Positions 1 to 6,413 of a DNA stretch of 14,869 nucleotides are shown one piece after another. This stretch comes from an uncultured Clostridia bacterium. Lineage in GTDB: Bacteria; Bacillota; Clostridia; TANB77; CAG-508. Positions within the stretch are counted from its first letter, which is position 1; every line of letters begins with the position of its first letter. The position numbers and the translations under genes are program-made. The notes beneath the pieces were generated by a model. It did no database searches and had not been told where the DNA came from. It saw nothing but the letters and a program-made list of their open reading frames with translations. The DNA is taken from positions 1 to 14,869 of the forward strand of contig CAKPAX010000031.1 of assembly GCA_934133175.1 (NCBI GenBank). The letters are read 5' to 3'.

Positions 1-14
1 ACGGAACGTTTTGT

Positions 15-43
15 ATTATACTATACCTTTTTTTGATTGTCAA
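15..43 (-). promoter_or_regulatory. Perfect-consensus sigma-A promoter firing off the left edge
   Basis: On the minus strand TTGACA (43-38) is followed by a 17-base spacer and TATAAT (20-15), an exact match to the vegetative consensus, with an A-rich stretch upstream. Transcription would start near position 8 and leave the window leftward, so the gene it serves is not visible. Such perfect promoters are typical of stable RNA operons or very highly expressed genes; which applies here is inference. Confidence 0.8.
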
Positions 44-97
44 CACTTTTTTGAAAATATTTTTTATTTTTTTATTTCTTAATAAAAAGTGCAAAAT

Positions 98-151
98 AAA
101 AAACTAGTAATCGTATATATTGTATTCATTTGATTGTTTTTTTATTACTAA
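98..151 (-). terminator. Hairpin with T-run between two leftward promoters
   Basis: On the minus strand TAGTAAT (150-144) pairs with ATTACTA (111-105), with a flanking wobble pair, and is followed by TTTTTT and a further T-rich stretch. The loop is long (32 bases) and the stem only 7-8 pairs, so this is a weak intrinsic terminator or attenuator. With the promoter at 198-227 it would delimit a transcript of roughly 95 bases. Confidence 0.35.
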
Positions 152-197
152 TTCTTCTGTTTTATTAATATTTTCATCTGCTGTTTGGTACCTAATT

Positions 198-227
198 ATA
201 TTAGCACATTTTGTTGTTATTTGTCAA
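198..227 (-). promoter_or_regulatory. Second leftward sigma-A promoter
   Basis: On the minus strand TTGACA (227-222) is followed by 18 bases and TAATAT (203-198), with an extended -10 TG one base before the hexamer. A-tracts lie immediately upstream. It is in tandem with the promoter at 15-43, about 184 bases apart, and the two share the core TGTTGACAA. It starts after the end of ylmC and no open frame with a ribosome binding site follows it before the edge. Confidence 0.6.
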
Positions 228-316
228 CATTTTTTTAAAAATTTTTTCAAGTTTTTTTATTGTTTTTTTCAACCTCTTTATTACCAGTAATTACGTCATT
301 TTTAGTGGATTTATTT

Positions 317-553
317 TTATATTTCTACAAGTATTAAATCATCACTTATACACTTTATATTTTGCCATGGTATTACAATATCATTATTAGAACTAAATAT
401 ATTAAGCAATTTATTATTTCCGCCCGGTACTATTATAGATGTAATTATTCCTGTTTGTAAATCAGCACAAACATCTTGAACACATCCTAATCTTTTTCCA
501 TCTTTTATATTAATAACTTCTTTATGTCTAAAATCTAACCCTTTATCTCCCAT
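317..553 (-). CDS. ylmC: YlmC/YmxH-family PRC-barrel sporulation protein
   Basis: This 78-residue protein matches the small PRC-barrel proteins annotated as the YlmC/YmxH sporulation family. The recognisable features are an N-terminal GDKGLDFRHKEVINI-like strand, a central GCVQDVCADLQTG, and a late PWQNIKCISDDLILVE ending; full family length is about 80 residues. The molecular role is not established; the family is found mainly in spore formers, and location next to sigG is typical. The start is well supported: AAAGGAG sits 7 bases before the ATG. The gene lies beyond the sigG terminator, so it is probably transcribed separately or by read-through. A sigma-E-like -10 (CATATAAT, 585-578) lies 25 bases upstream but its -35 is poor. 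No terminator hairpin is obvious after the stop. Confidence 0.85.
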   Translation of the reverse strand: MGDKGLDFRHKEVINIKDGKRLGCVQDVCADLQTGIITSIIVPGGNNKLLNIFSSNNDIVIPWQNIKCISDDLILVEI

Positions 554-586
554 ATGTAACTCCTTTCTTCATATTTAATTATATGC

Positions 587-624
587 AAAAACATTACTAA
601 CTTTTCTAAATTAGTAATGTTTTT
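587..624 (-). terminator. Intrinsic terminator after sigG
   Basis: A 14-bp perfect inverted repeat (587-600 with 611-624) encloses a 10-base loop and begins 7 bases beyond the sigG stop codon. The 3' arm on the minus strand ends in TTTTT. The symmetry means it could also work on the plus strand, though nothing convergent is seen. Confidence 0.75.
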
Positions 625-631
625 ACATTTA

Positions 632-1405
632 TTATTTATATAATCTTTTTATATGATCGATTGCACTTTTTTCTAATCTAGATATTTGCGCTTGAGATAT
701 TCCAATTTCTTCTGCAACTTCCATTTGGGTTTTTCCGTCAAAAAACCTTTTTCTAACTACTATTTTTTCTTTATCATTTAACTTTTTCATAGCTTGTGCT
801 ATAGTCATACTCTCAGCCCATAATTCATCTGTATTTTTGCTATCTTTTACTTGATCCATAACATATATATTTTCACTACCATCATTATATATAGGTTCTT
901 GCAATGATATTGGATCTTGTATTGCATCAAAACTAAATGCAATATCTTCTTTTTCAACTTCTAATTCTTTAGCTATTTCTTCTATTGTAGGCTCTTTACC
1001 ATGAACTTTTGTATATTTTTCTTTATATTGCATAGCTTTATATGCTAAATCTCTTACAGACCTACTCACTCTTATACTATTATTGTCTCTCAAATACCTT
1101 CTTACTTCACCTATTATCATTGGAACCGCATACGTACTAAATTGTACATTTTGTTCTAAATCAAAATTATCTATGGCTTTTATTAGCCCAACACATCCAA
1201 CCTGAAATAAATCATCTGCACTTTCTCCTCTTCCATAAAACCTTTGTATTACACTTAAAACCAATCTCAAATTACCATTTATAAACTCATTTCTTGCCTC
1301 TTCATCTCCATTTTTTATTTTTTTTAACAGTTCTTCTTTTTCTTCTTTTGATAGCAAAGGTAATTTTGACGTGTTAACTCCGCAAATCTCAACCTTATTA
1401 ATCAA
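632..1405 (-). CDS. sigG: RNA polymerase sporulation sigma factor sigma-G
   Basis: Sigma-G is the late forespore-specific sigma-70-family factor. The product is close to Bacillus subtilis SigG over its length: the N-terminal INKVEICGVNTSKLPLL block, region 2 (NLRLVLSVIQRF, DDLFQVGCVGLIKAIDNFD, QFSTYAVPMIIGEVRRYLRDN), region 3, and a region 4 helix-turn-helix (KTQMEVAEEIGISQAQISRLEK). The longest open frame starts at an ATG at 1456, but I place the start at TTG 1405 (257 residues): AAAGGAGG lies exactly 6 bases upstream, homology begins there, and the predicted promoter would start the RNA downstream of that ATG. It lies 115 bases after sigE, ends at a terminator, and is preceded by a sigma-F-like -10 and a strong leader hairpin, which suggests separate, restrained expression. 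Confidence 0.95.
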   Translation of the reverse strand: MINKVEICGVNTSKLPLLSKEEKEELLKKIKNGDEEARNEFINGNLRLVLSVIQRFYGRGESADDLFQVGCVGLIKAIDNFDLEQNVQFSTYAVPMIIGEVRRYLRDNNSIRVSRSVRDLAYKAMQYKEKYTKVHGKEPTIEEIAKELEVEKEDIAFSFDAIQDPISLQEPIYNDGSENIYVMDQVKDSKNTDELWAESMTIAQAMKKLNDKEKIVVRKRFFDGKTQMEVAEEIGISQAQISRLEKSAIDHIKRLYK

Positions 1406-1416
1406 AACAAACCTCC

Positions 1417-1447
1417 TTTGGAAACAATTTATATTATTGTTTCCAAA
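1417..1447 (-). promoter_or_regulatory. Leader hairpin abutting the sigG ribosome binding site
   Basis: A perfect 12-bp inverted repeat (TTTGGAAACAAT with ATTGTTTCCAAA) encloses a 7-base loop. On the minus strand its 3' arm runs directly into the Shine-Dalgarno: the AAA of AAAGGAGG (1419-1412) forms the base of the stem. It would form near the 5' end of the predicted sigG mRNA and impede ribosome loading. There is no T-run, so it is not a terminator. Confidence 0.6.
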
Positions 1448-1458
1448 TATGAGCATTT

Positions 1459-1468
1459 TATTCTATCC
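1459..1468 (-). promoter_or_regulatory. Candidate sigma-F -10 element of sigG
   Basis: On the minus strand GGATAGAATA fits the forespore sigma-F -10 pattern GGnnAnAnTA. sigG is sigma-F dependent in B. subtilis, and the site would start RNA near 1452, giving a leader of about 47 bases that begins just before the hairpin. No good GYATA -35 is found at 14-16 bases upstream, so the call rests on the -10 alone. Confidence 0.4.
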
Positions 1469-1520
1469 TAAGAAAGTTCTATTTCTAAATAAAAATATTA
1501 TTAATTTCACTTTTTGTTTT

Positions 1521-2255
1521 TCATCCTATTTTGCTTGAGATATCTTTTTTCATTTTATTTATAATCTTTTTCTCAAGTCTAGATATATAACTTTGTGATA
1601 TTCCTAATTCATCAGCAACTTCCTTTTGAGTTTTTTCATTTCCTGTTATAAACCCAAATCTCATTTCCATTATATTTTTTTCTCGACTATTTAATTTTTC
1701 TATTGATGCTTTTAGTAATGTTTTGTCAACCTCATCTTCTAATTTTCTGTATGTAACATCTGGATCTGTTCCTAATATATCAGATAAAAGCAATTCATTT
1801 CCATCGCCGTCTTTATTTAACGGTTCATCTATAGAAACTTCTCCCTTTGTTTTATTACTTCTTCTTAAAAACATTAAGATTTCATTTTCTATGCATCTCG
1901 AAGCATATGTAGCTAATTTTATCTTTTTTTCTGAATTAAATGTATTAACTCCTTTCATTAGTCCTATTGTCCCTATCGATATTAAATCTTCTATTCCTAT
2001 TCCTGTATTTTCAAACTTTTTAGCTATATAAACTACAAGTCTTAAATTCCTTTCTACTAACGTTTGTCTTGCTTGTAAATTATCCTCGTTTGATAACTGT
2101 TTTATAAGTTCTTCTTCCTCTTCCTGTGGTAATGGTGGTGGTAATGTTTGACTACCAGCAATATAAAAAATAGGAAGATACTCTTCTTCATTATCTTTAT
2201 TCAAATATTTAACACAAATATTATTTATAGATTTAATTATTTTCGTTAAATCCAT
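1521..2255 (-). CDS. sigE: Sporulation sigma factor sigma-E, made as an inactive precursor
   Basis: Sigma-E is the early mother-cell sigma factor. This 244-residue protein matches SigE across region 2 (ERNLRLVVYIAKKFENTGIGIEDLISIGTIGLMKG, ATYASRCIENEILMFLRR) and region 4 (EKTQKEVADELGISQSYISRLEK, about residues 205-230). The first 30 or so residues are the amphipathic pro-region; FYIAGSQTLPPPLP at 30-43 aligns with the YYIGGSEALPPP of B. subtilis around the cleavage site, so cleavage near residues 29-31 is inferred. AAGGAGG lies 7 bases before the ATG. It follows spoIIGA, its presumed processing protease, by 12 bases, so the two share one transcript. Family length and all key blocks are intact. 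Confidence 0.96.
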   Translation of the reverse strand: MDLTKIIKSINNICVKYLNKDNEEEYLPIFYIAGSQTLPPPLPQEEEEELIKQLSNEDNLQARQTLVERNLRLVVYIAKKFENTGIGIEDLISIGTIGLMKGVNTFNSEKKIKLATYASRCIENEILMFLRRSNKTKGEVSIDEPLNKDGDGNELLLSDILGTDPDVTYRKLEDEVDKTLLKASIEKLNSREKNIMEMRFGFITGNEKTQKEVADELGISQSYISRLEKKIINKMKKDISSKIG

Positions 2256-2267
2256 TCTTTTCCCTCC

Positions 2268-3155
2268 TTAAATAACCTCTAATCCAACCAAAGCTCTGTA
2301 CTCTCCTTTTTTTGTTAGAGATTTGTTATATATTCCCACTATAGTTTTATTAACTATATATATTTCCTCTTCTTTTACTACTTTTACATTGTCAGCTTTT
2401 ATTCCTAATAGCATCCCATTTTGTCTACCTAGTGATGTAAAAGGTATAACTTTTAATTTCAACATATATTCATTTTTTATTTTTTCTGGTACATTACTGA
2501 AATCACCTCCTAAAATTTCATTTAAGTTATTTAAAATTTCTTTTGGTATAACATCATAAAGCAATGTATGTTCTACTACTATTACAGGCGTATTAGTTAT
2601 TGGTTCTTTTAATAAATTTCCTGTGTCAATCATTGCTATTGTTTCTATATTTTTATTATTCAAACTTATATCTATCTTACAATACATATCTTTTTTTGAT
2701 ATTCTGTTTTTCACAATTTTAAATGTTATAACAACCACTATAAATCCAACTATTGCAGACAACATAACAGTTTTTAAAGGGTATGTTCCCAACAATACAC
2801 CATTTTTCATTAAAATATCTTGTGGTTTTATAAAATACAGTAACGAAAATGCTGCACCCCCAAAAACAAATGATGTTAAATAAAATAATAATATTTGTTT
2901 ACACAATATTTTTATATTTTGAGGTTTAAATCCAATATATATCATTATTATTGATAGCAATATTTTTACAAAAATTGTTGAATATATCTCTAATGTCGAT
3001 GTATAAGCAAATATAGCATATAAAGCACCAATAAGACTACTTCCAAGAATTCTTACATTATTCCTATGAATTTTAAGTACAATAGCTACTGTTAATAATA
3101 TTATGTAATTCATTATAAGGTTTTCAATCAAAACAATATCTATATAAATTGTCAT
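2268..3155 (-). CDS. spoIIGA: Sigma-E processing aspartic peptidase SpoIIGA
   Basis: SpoIIGA is the septal membrane protease that activates pro-sigma-E after a signal from the forespore. The N-terminal half has about five hydrophobic membrane segments, starting with MTIYIDIVLIENLIMNYIILL; the C-terminal half carries the catalytic aspartate in a DTGNLLKEP motif (Asp177 in the 295-residue product), matching the single-Asp active site of the family. I start at ATG 3155 rather than the longer frame at 3176, because AGGTGA sits 5 bases upstream and homology begins with M-x-IYID. It is the first gene after two tandem terminators that close ftsZ and is 12 bases from sigE. A Spo0A-driven promoter is expected from the family but I could not identify its boxes. 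Confidence 0.92.
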   Translation of the reverse strand: MTIYIDIVLIENLIMNYIILLTVAIVLKIHRNNVRILGSSLIGALYAIFAYTSTLEIYSTIFVKILLSIIMIYIGFKPQNIKILCKQILLFYLTSFVFGGAAFSLLYFIKPQDILMKNGVLLGTYPLKTVMLSAIVGFIVVVITFKIVKNRISKKDMYCKIDISLNNKNIETIAMIDTGNLLKEPITNTPVIVVEHTLLYDVIPKEILNNLNEILGGDFSNVPEKIKNEYMLKLKVIPFTSLGRQNGMLLGIKADNVKVVKEEEIYIVNKTIVGIYNKSLTKKGEYRALVGLEVI

Positions 3156-3179
3156 TTTCATCACCTGCATACACATTTT

Positions 3180-3204
3180 ACAGCTTAATTTATAAAAAAG
3201 CTGT
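3180..3204. repeat. Small inverted repeat upstream of spoIIGA
   Basis: ACAGCTT (3180-3186) and AAGCTGT (3198-3204) form a 7-bp stem with an 11-base AT loop, 24 bases before the spoIIGA start. No T-run follows on either strand, so it is not an obvious terminator. It lies where the spoIIGA promoter or leader must be; whether it is an operator or an RNA structure cannot be told. Confidence 0.3.
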
Positions 3205-3220
3205 CATTTCCTCTTGTAGA

Positions 3221-3257
3221 AAAAAAGAAATAATCTACATTTATAGATTATTTCTTT
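3221..3257 (-). terminator. Distal terminator of the ftsAZ unit
   Basis: A perfect 14-bp stem (3224-3237 with 3244-3257) with a 6-base loop is followed on the minus strand by a run of seven T. It isolates spoIIGA from ftsZ. The plus strand also ends in T-rich sequence, so it may work in both directions. Confidence 0.8.
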
Positions 3258-3303
3258 CTTTATTATCTTTTTATTTTTTTAATATAATATTTTTTTACAA
3301 TTT

Positions 3304-3333
3304 AAAAGAGACAATATAATAATTGCCTCTTTT
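3304..3333 (-). terminator. Proximal terminator directly after ftsZ
   Basis: A stem of about 12 pairs (3304-3315 with 3322-3333) begins 4 bases past the ftsZ stop. On the minus strand the single non-Watson-Crick position is a G-U wobble, whereas on the plus strand it is an A-C mismatch, which favours minus-strand function. The T-run is short (TTTT). Confidence 0.6.
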
Positions 3334-3337
3334 TTTA

Positions 3338-4465
3338 TTACATATTTTTATTTTTGTTTTTTCTCAAAAATGAAGGAATATCTAAATCATTTTGTGATGA
3401 ACTAACATCTGAACTAGATGGTATTGAATTTATTTTCTTTTCCCAAGCTTTAGAAACTGTATTCTCCACACCTATACTTGTTATTGGATCATTAGCTTTT
3501 TCAAAACCAGTAGCAATTACTGTTATTTGGATTTCGTCTTCCATTGATGGATCTGTAACTGTACCAAATATAATATTTGCTTCTGGATCTACACTGCGTT
3601 GAACTAATTCAGCTGCAGTATTTACTTCATGTAATCCTAAATCTTCACCACCAGTTATATTAATAATTACTCCTCTTGCTCCTTCTATTGATGTTTCTAA
3701 TAATGGACTTTGAATAGCTTGTTTAGCAGCATCCTCTGCTCTATTTTCTCCTGAAGCTCTACCAATTCCCATATGAGCCATACCTGTATTTAGCATTATT
3801 GTTTTAACATCTGCAAAATCAAGGTTTACTAACCCTGGTACTGCAATTAAGTCAGATATACCTTGTACACCTTGTCTTAAAACATCATCAGCCATTTTAA
3901 AAGCTTCTATTATAGATGTTTTTCTATCAATTATTTGTAATAATTTATCATTTGGTATAACTACTAATGTATCTACTTTTCCTTTTAAACTTTCAATTCC
4001 TCTTTCTGCTTGAGAAAGTCTTTTTTTACCTTCAAATGTAAATGGTTTTGTAACAACACCTATTGTTAATATCCCCATTTCTTTTGCTGCTTGCGCAACT
4101 ATTGGTGCAGCACCTGTACCTGTTCCACCACCCATTCCTGCTGTAACAAATACCATATCTGCTCCTCTTAATACTTCTGCAACTTCAGCTTTACTTTCTT
4201 CTGCTGATTGAGCTCCTATATCAGGATTAGCACCTGCTCCTAATCCTCTTGTTATTTTTTCACCTATTTGGATTTTTGTATTTGCTTTTGAATTTTGAAG
4301 AGCTTGTCTATCTGTATTAACAGCAATAAAATCTACTCCTTTTATTCCTGATTCAACCATTCTATTTACAGCATTATTACCAGCTCCACCTACACCAATA
4401 ACTTTTATTGTTGCAGTTCCATCCATCATTGTTATATTGTTATTATCATCATTAAAGTCCATCAT
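3338..4465 (-). CDS. ftsZ: Cell division protein FtsZ (tubulin-like GTPase)
   Basis: FtsZ polymerises into the Z-ring at midcell and recruits the division machinery. The 375-residue product has the N-terminal Rossmann start (IKVIGVGGAGNNAVNRM), the GTP-binding signature GGGTGTG at 112-118, the T7 catalytic loop NLDFADV near 214-220, a Ser/Asn-rich linker and the C-terminal peptide DIPSFLRK at 362-369, which binds FtsA and related partners. GGGAGG lies about 10 bases before the first ATG; a second ATG follows immediately and one at codon 13 is an alternative, but the first is kept. It is downstream of ftsA by 57 bases and closed by two tandem terminators. Nothing is missing or unusual in the protein. 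Confidence 0.98.
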   Translation of the reverse strand: MMDFNDDNNNITMMDGTATIKVIGVGGAGNNAVNRMVESGIKGVDFIAVNTDRQALQNSKANTKIQIGEKITRGLGAGANPDIGAQSAEESKAEVAEVLRGADMVFVTAGMGGGTGTGAAPIVAQAAKEMGILTIGVVTKPFTFEGKKRLSQAERGIESLKGKVDTLVVIPNDKLLQIIDRKTSIIEAFKMADDVLRQGVQGISDLIAVPGLVNLDFADVKTIMLNTGMAHMGIGRASGENRAEDAAKQAIQSPLLETSIEGARGVIINITGGEDLGLHEVNTAAELVQRSVDPEANIIFGTVTDPSMEDEIQITVIATGFEKANDPITSIGVENTVSKAWEKKINSIPSSSDVSSSQNDLDIPSFLRKNKNKNM

Positions 4466-4522
4466 AAAGTTTTTTCCTCCCTTATTTCTTATTAAATTTA
4501 TATTTTAAAATTAAAAACATTT

Positions 4523-5752
4523 TTATGAGTAAAAGAACTCTTTAATTCTTTCAACTATATTTTTGAAAATATTTTCATTAGTTTGTGTATCTATACTACT
4601 TGATACAGTTTTTGCAAAAGGTCTTGAAGCTATATAACGAACTAAAGCATAGCTAGTTCTATATTGTGGTTTTACTGTACTTATTAATCTTCCTGTTGAT
4701 ATTTTTACTGGTATATTCAAAATTATTTTTCCAGCAACATCACTTTTATTTATATTACTAATTCCTTGTCCTGTTAAAATAACATTATTTATTTTACTTT
4801 TTATACCTTGATTTGTTATATCTTTATTAACTATTGAAAATATTTCTTCTATTCTAGCTTCAATAATTTCTATCAATTCTGAGCTTTTTATAACTTTACT
4901 TTTTGTTTCATCTTTACAAGTATTTAACATTATTTCATTATCATTATCTATAAATGACTTTAATGCTAATCCATATTGTTTTTTTAATTTATCTGCTTCT
5001 TCTTCAGATATTCCTAAAACAACAGCTATATCATTTGTTATATTATCTCCACCTACAGGAATTGTGTTTGTATATACAAATGTTGAACCTTCAAAAACTC
5101 CTATATCTGTATTTCCAGCTCCTATATCTAATAACATTACATTATCATGTAACTCATTAACATCTAATATTAAATTTCTTTCTGCTAATGTTGCTGGAAC
5201 TATTCCATCTATGTCTAATCCAGCTTTTTTAAATATATTGGATAATTGTCTAACAAAATTTTTATCAGCTAATATTATTTCTGCATTAACTGTAAAATTA
5301 GAACATAAACTTCCAATAGGATCAGAAACTACTTCGCCATTTTCTAATATTATTTTATCTGGAACAATATCTATTAATGTCTTACCATCAGGAATTTCTA
5401 TGTCTTTTACTTGCATTATCGCGCTTTGTACATCTTTAAAAGAAACTCCCGCATATCTATCTTTTACTTCTTTTAATATACTGTTTTGAACTATAGTTAC
5501 ATATTTACCTGGTATTGTTACATAAGCTGAATTGATTTTTAGTCCAGATTCTTCTTCTGCATCTTTAATAGTTTTCGCTATACTTAAACTAATCTCATCT
5601 TCGTTTATTATTTTGGCTTTTTTTAGTCCACTACATTTATATGATGTACTGCATATAGTCTCTATTTGTCCAAAGTTGTTAACTTTTCCTATAACAGTAC
5701 AAACTCTCGAAGTGCCTATGTCAACGCCAACTATTACATCACCTATTGCCAA
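4523..5752 (-). CDS. ftsA: Cell division protein FtsA (actin-like Z-ring anchor)
   Basis: FtsA tethers FtsZ filaments to the membrane. The 409-residue product shows the actin-fold phosphate-1 motif VGVDIGTSRVC at the N-terminus, the FtsA-specific 1C/SHS2 insert after it, the second nucleotide loop LLDIGAGNTDIGVF mid-protein, and an amphipathic C-terminal helix (NIVERIKEFFYS) that serves as membrane-targeting sequence. The longest frame begins at ATG 5767, but that ATG overlaps GGAGG and has no ribosome binding site of its own; GGAGG then lies 8 bases before TTG 5752, which gives the product MAIGDVIVGVDIG, so the TTG start is preferred. A strong sigma-A promoter lies about 40 bases upstream, so ftsA-ftsZ form their own unit rather than depending only on the murA operon. 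Confidence 0.95.
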   Translation of the reverse strand: MAIGDVIVGVDIGTSRVCTVIGKVNNFGQIETICSTSYKCSGLKKAKIINEDEISLSIAKTIKDAEEESGLKINSAYVTIPGKYVTIVQNSILKEVKDRYAGVSFKDVQSAIMQVKDIEIPDGKTLIDIVPDKIILENGEVVSDPIGSLCSNFTVNAEIILADKNFVRQLSNIFKKAGLDIDGIVPATLAERNLILDVNELHDNVMLLDIGAGNTDIGVFEGSTFVYTNTIPVGGDNITNDIAVVLGISEEEADKLKKQYGLALKSFIDNDNEIMLNTCKDETKSKVIKSSELIEIIEARIEEIFSIVNKDITNQGIKSKINNVILTGQGISNINKSDVAGKIILNIPVKISTGRLISTVKPQYRTSYALVRYIASRPFAKTVSSSIDTQTNENIFKNIVERIKEFFYS

Positions 5753-5792
5753 GACTATTTCCTCCATTTACTAGTATAATTTTCTAGCTTTA

Positions 5793-5821
5793 TATATATT
5801 ACATTTTAAAAAAAATGTCAA
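5793..5821 (-). promoter_or_regulatory. Sigma-A promoter of ftsA-ftsZ
   Basis: On the minus strand a perfect TTGACA (5821-5816) is followed by 17 bases and TATATA (5798-5793). The start point would be near 5786, leaving a leader of about 34 bases before the TTG start of ftsA. Four A-tract-containing 11-bp repeats sit directly upstream. Confidence 0.75.
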
Positions 5822-5824
5822 TAG

Positions 5825-5868
5825 ATTTTGTCATATTTTTGTAATATTTTTGTAATATTTCCGCAATA
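5825..5868. repeat. Four tandem 11-bp repeats upstream of the ftsA promoter
   Basis: Plus-strand units are ATTTTGTCATA (5825-5835), TTTTTGTAATA (5836-5846), TTTTTGTAATA (5847-5857) and TTTCCGCAATA (5858-5868): two identical, two diverged. On the minus strand each carries an A-tract, repeated every 11 bp, about one helical turn, ending 4 bases before the ftsA -35. This is the position of an UP element or an activator or repressor site. Confidence 0.6.
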
Positions 5869-5914
5869 TGTTTTTTAAACTATTTTCTTATAAAGCCTTT
5901 GTACTTTTTCACAC

Positions 5915-5979
5915 AAAAACAAGGTTTATTATGTAATTTATTAATATAATCATTTTTAATACATAATACACCTTGTTTT
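5915..5979 (-). terminator. Long hairpin after sbp, probable terminator
   Basis: Two 9-bp stems stack around a 2x2 internal loop: AAAACAAGG (5916-5924) with CCTTGTTTT (5971-5979), and TATTATGTA with TACATAATA, enclosing a 24-base AT loop. On the minus strand the outer arm ends in five T before GTGTG. It starts 24 bases past the sbp stop, so it probably ends the murA-sbp unit, though the T-run is modest. Confidence 0.5.
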
Positions 5980-6003
5980 ATTATATGATTAGTCTAAAAT
6001 CAA

Positions 6004-6402
6004 TTAATTTTCTTTTAATTTTGTTTTTTCTTCTTCTTTTTTCTTTTTAGAATCATTTATTGTTTTTGACCACTTTTCCACATAATATCTTCTTATTATT
6101 GTTAGATTTGTAAACATTCTTCCTACAAATACAACTATTGCAGCTAAATATATATCAACATTTAATTTTTGTCCTAAATAAGTTAATAATATTGACAATA
6201 TTGCATTACAGAAAAAACCTGATATAAATATTTTTAAATCAAAATTTCCTTTTAATACTGACGTTATTCCACCAAATACAGAATCTAATGCAGCTATTAC
6301 TGCTATAGCTAAGTAGCTAGAATATGTATAAGATATTATAGGAGCATTAATTCCTACTATTACCCCTAATAAACAACCAATAACAATTGATAGTAAAACC
6401 AT
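6004..6402 (-). CDS. sbp: Small basic protein Sbp (DUF1290)
   Basis: This 132-residue membrane protein matches the small basic protein family encoded beside ftsA in many Firmicutes. It has three hydrophobic segments: LLSIVIGCLLGVIVG, a middle AIAVIAALDSVFGG region followed by GFFCNAILSILLTYLG, and YLAAIVVFVGRMF. The tail is strongly charged (KKKKEEEKTKLKEN), which accounts for the name. The biochemical function is unknown; constant linkage to divIB, DUF881 genes and ftsA suggests a role at the division membrane. GGGGG lies 7 bases before the ATG. It is 11 bases downstream of the second DUF881 gene and is the last gene before a hairpin terminator and the separate ftsA promoter. Confidence 0.88.
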   Translation of the reverse strand: MVLLSIVIGCLLGVIVGINAPIISYTYSSYLAIAVIAALDSVFGGITSVLKGNFDLKIFISGFFCNAILSILLTYLGQKLNVDIYLAAIVVFVGRMFTNLTIIRRYYVEKWSKTINDSKKKKEEEKTKLKEN

Positions 6403-6413
6403 TACAATTCCCC

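Noticed and set aside
1417..1447. Terminator between sigE and sigG
   Set aside because: The stem is not followed by a T-run on the minus strand; it runs into the ribosome binding site, so a translational role is more likely.
1406..1456. 17-codon N-terminal extension of sigG from ATG 1456
   Set aside because: The extension encodes the leader hairpin and the Shine-Dalgarno itself, is not found in the family, and lies at or upstream of the predicted transcript start.
1723..2031. Open frame on the plus strand opposite sigE
   Set aside because: It mirrors the sigE coding strand, has no ribosome binding site or homology, and low-complexity Ser/Phe composition typical of antisense AT-rich frames. 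The same applies to other antisense frames over spoIIGA, ftsZ, ftsA, the DUF881 genes, divIB, murA and proS.
3156..3223. Spo0A boxes upstream of spoIIGA
   Set aside because: TGTCATT at 3202-3208 is only a partial match to TGTCGAA, so I did not call a regulator site despite the expectation from the family.
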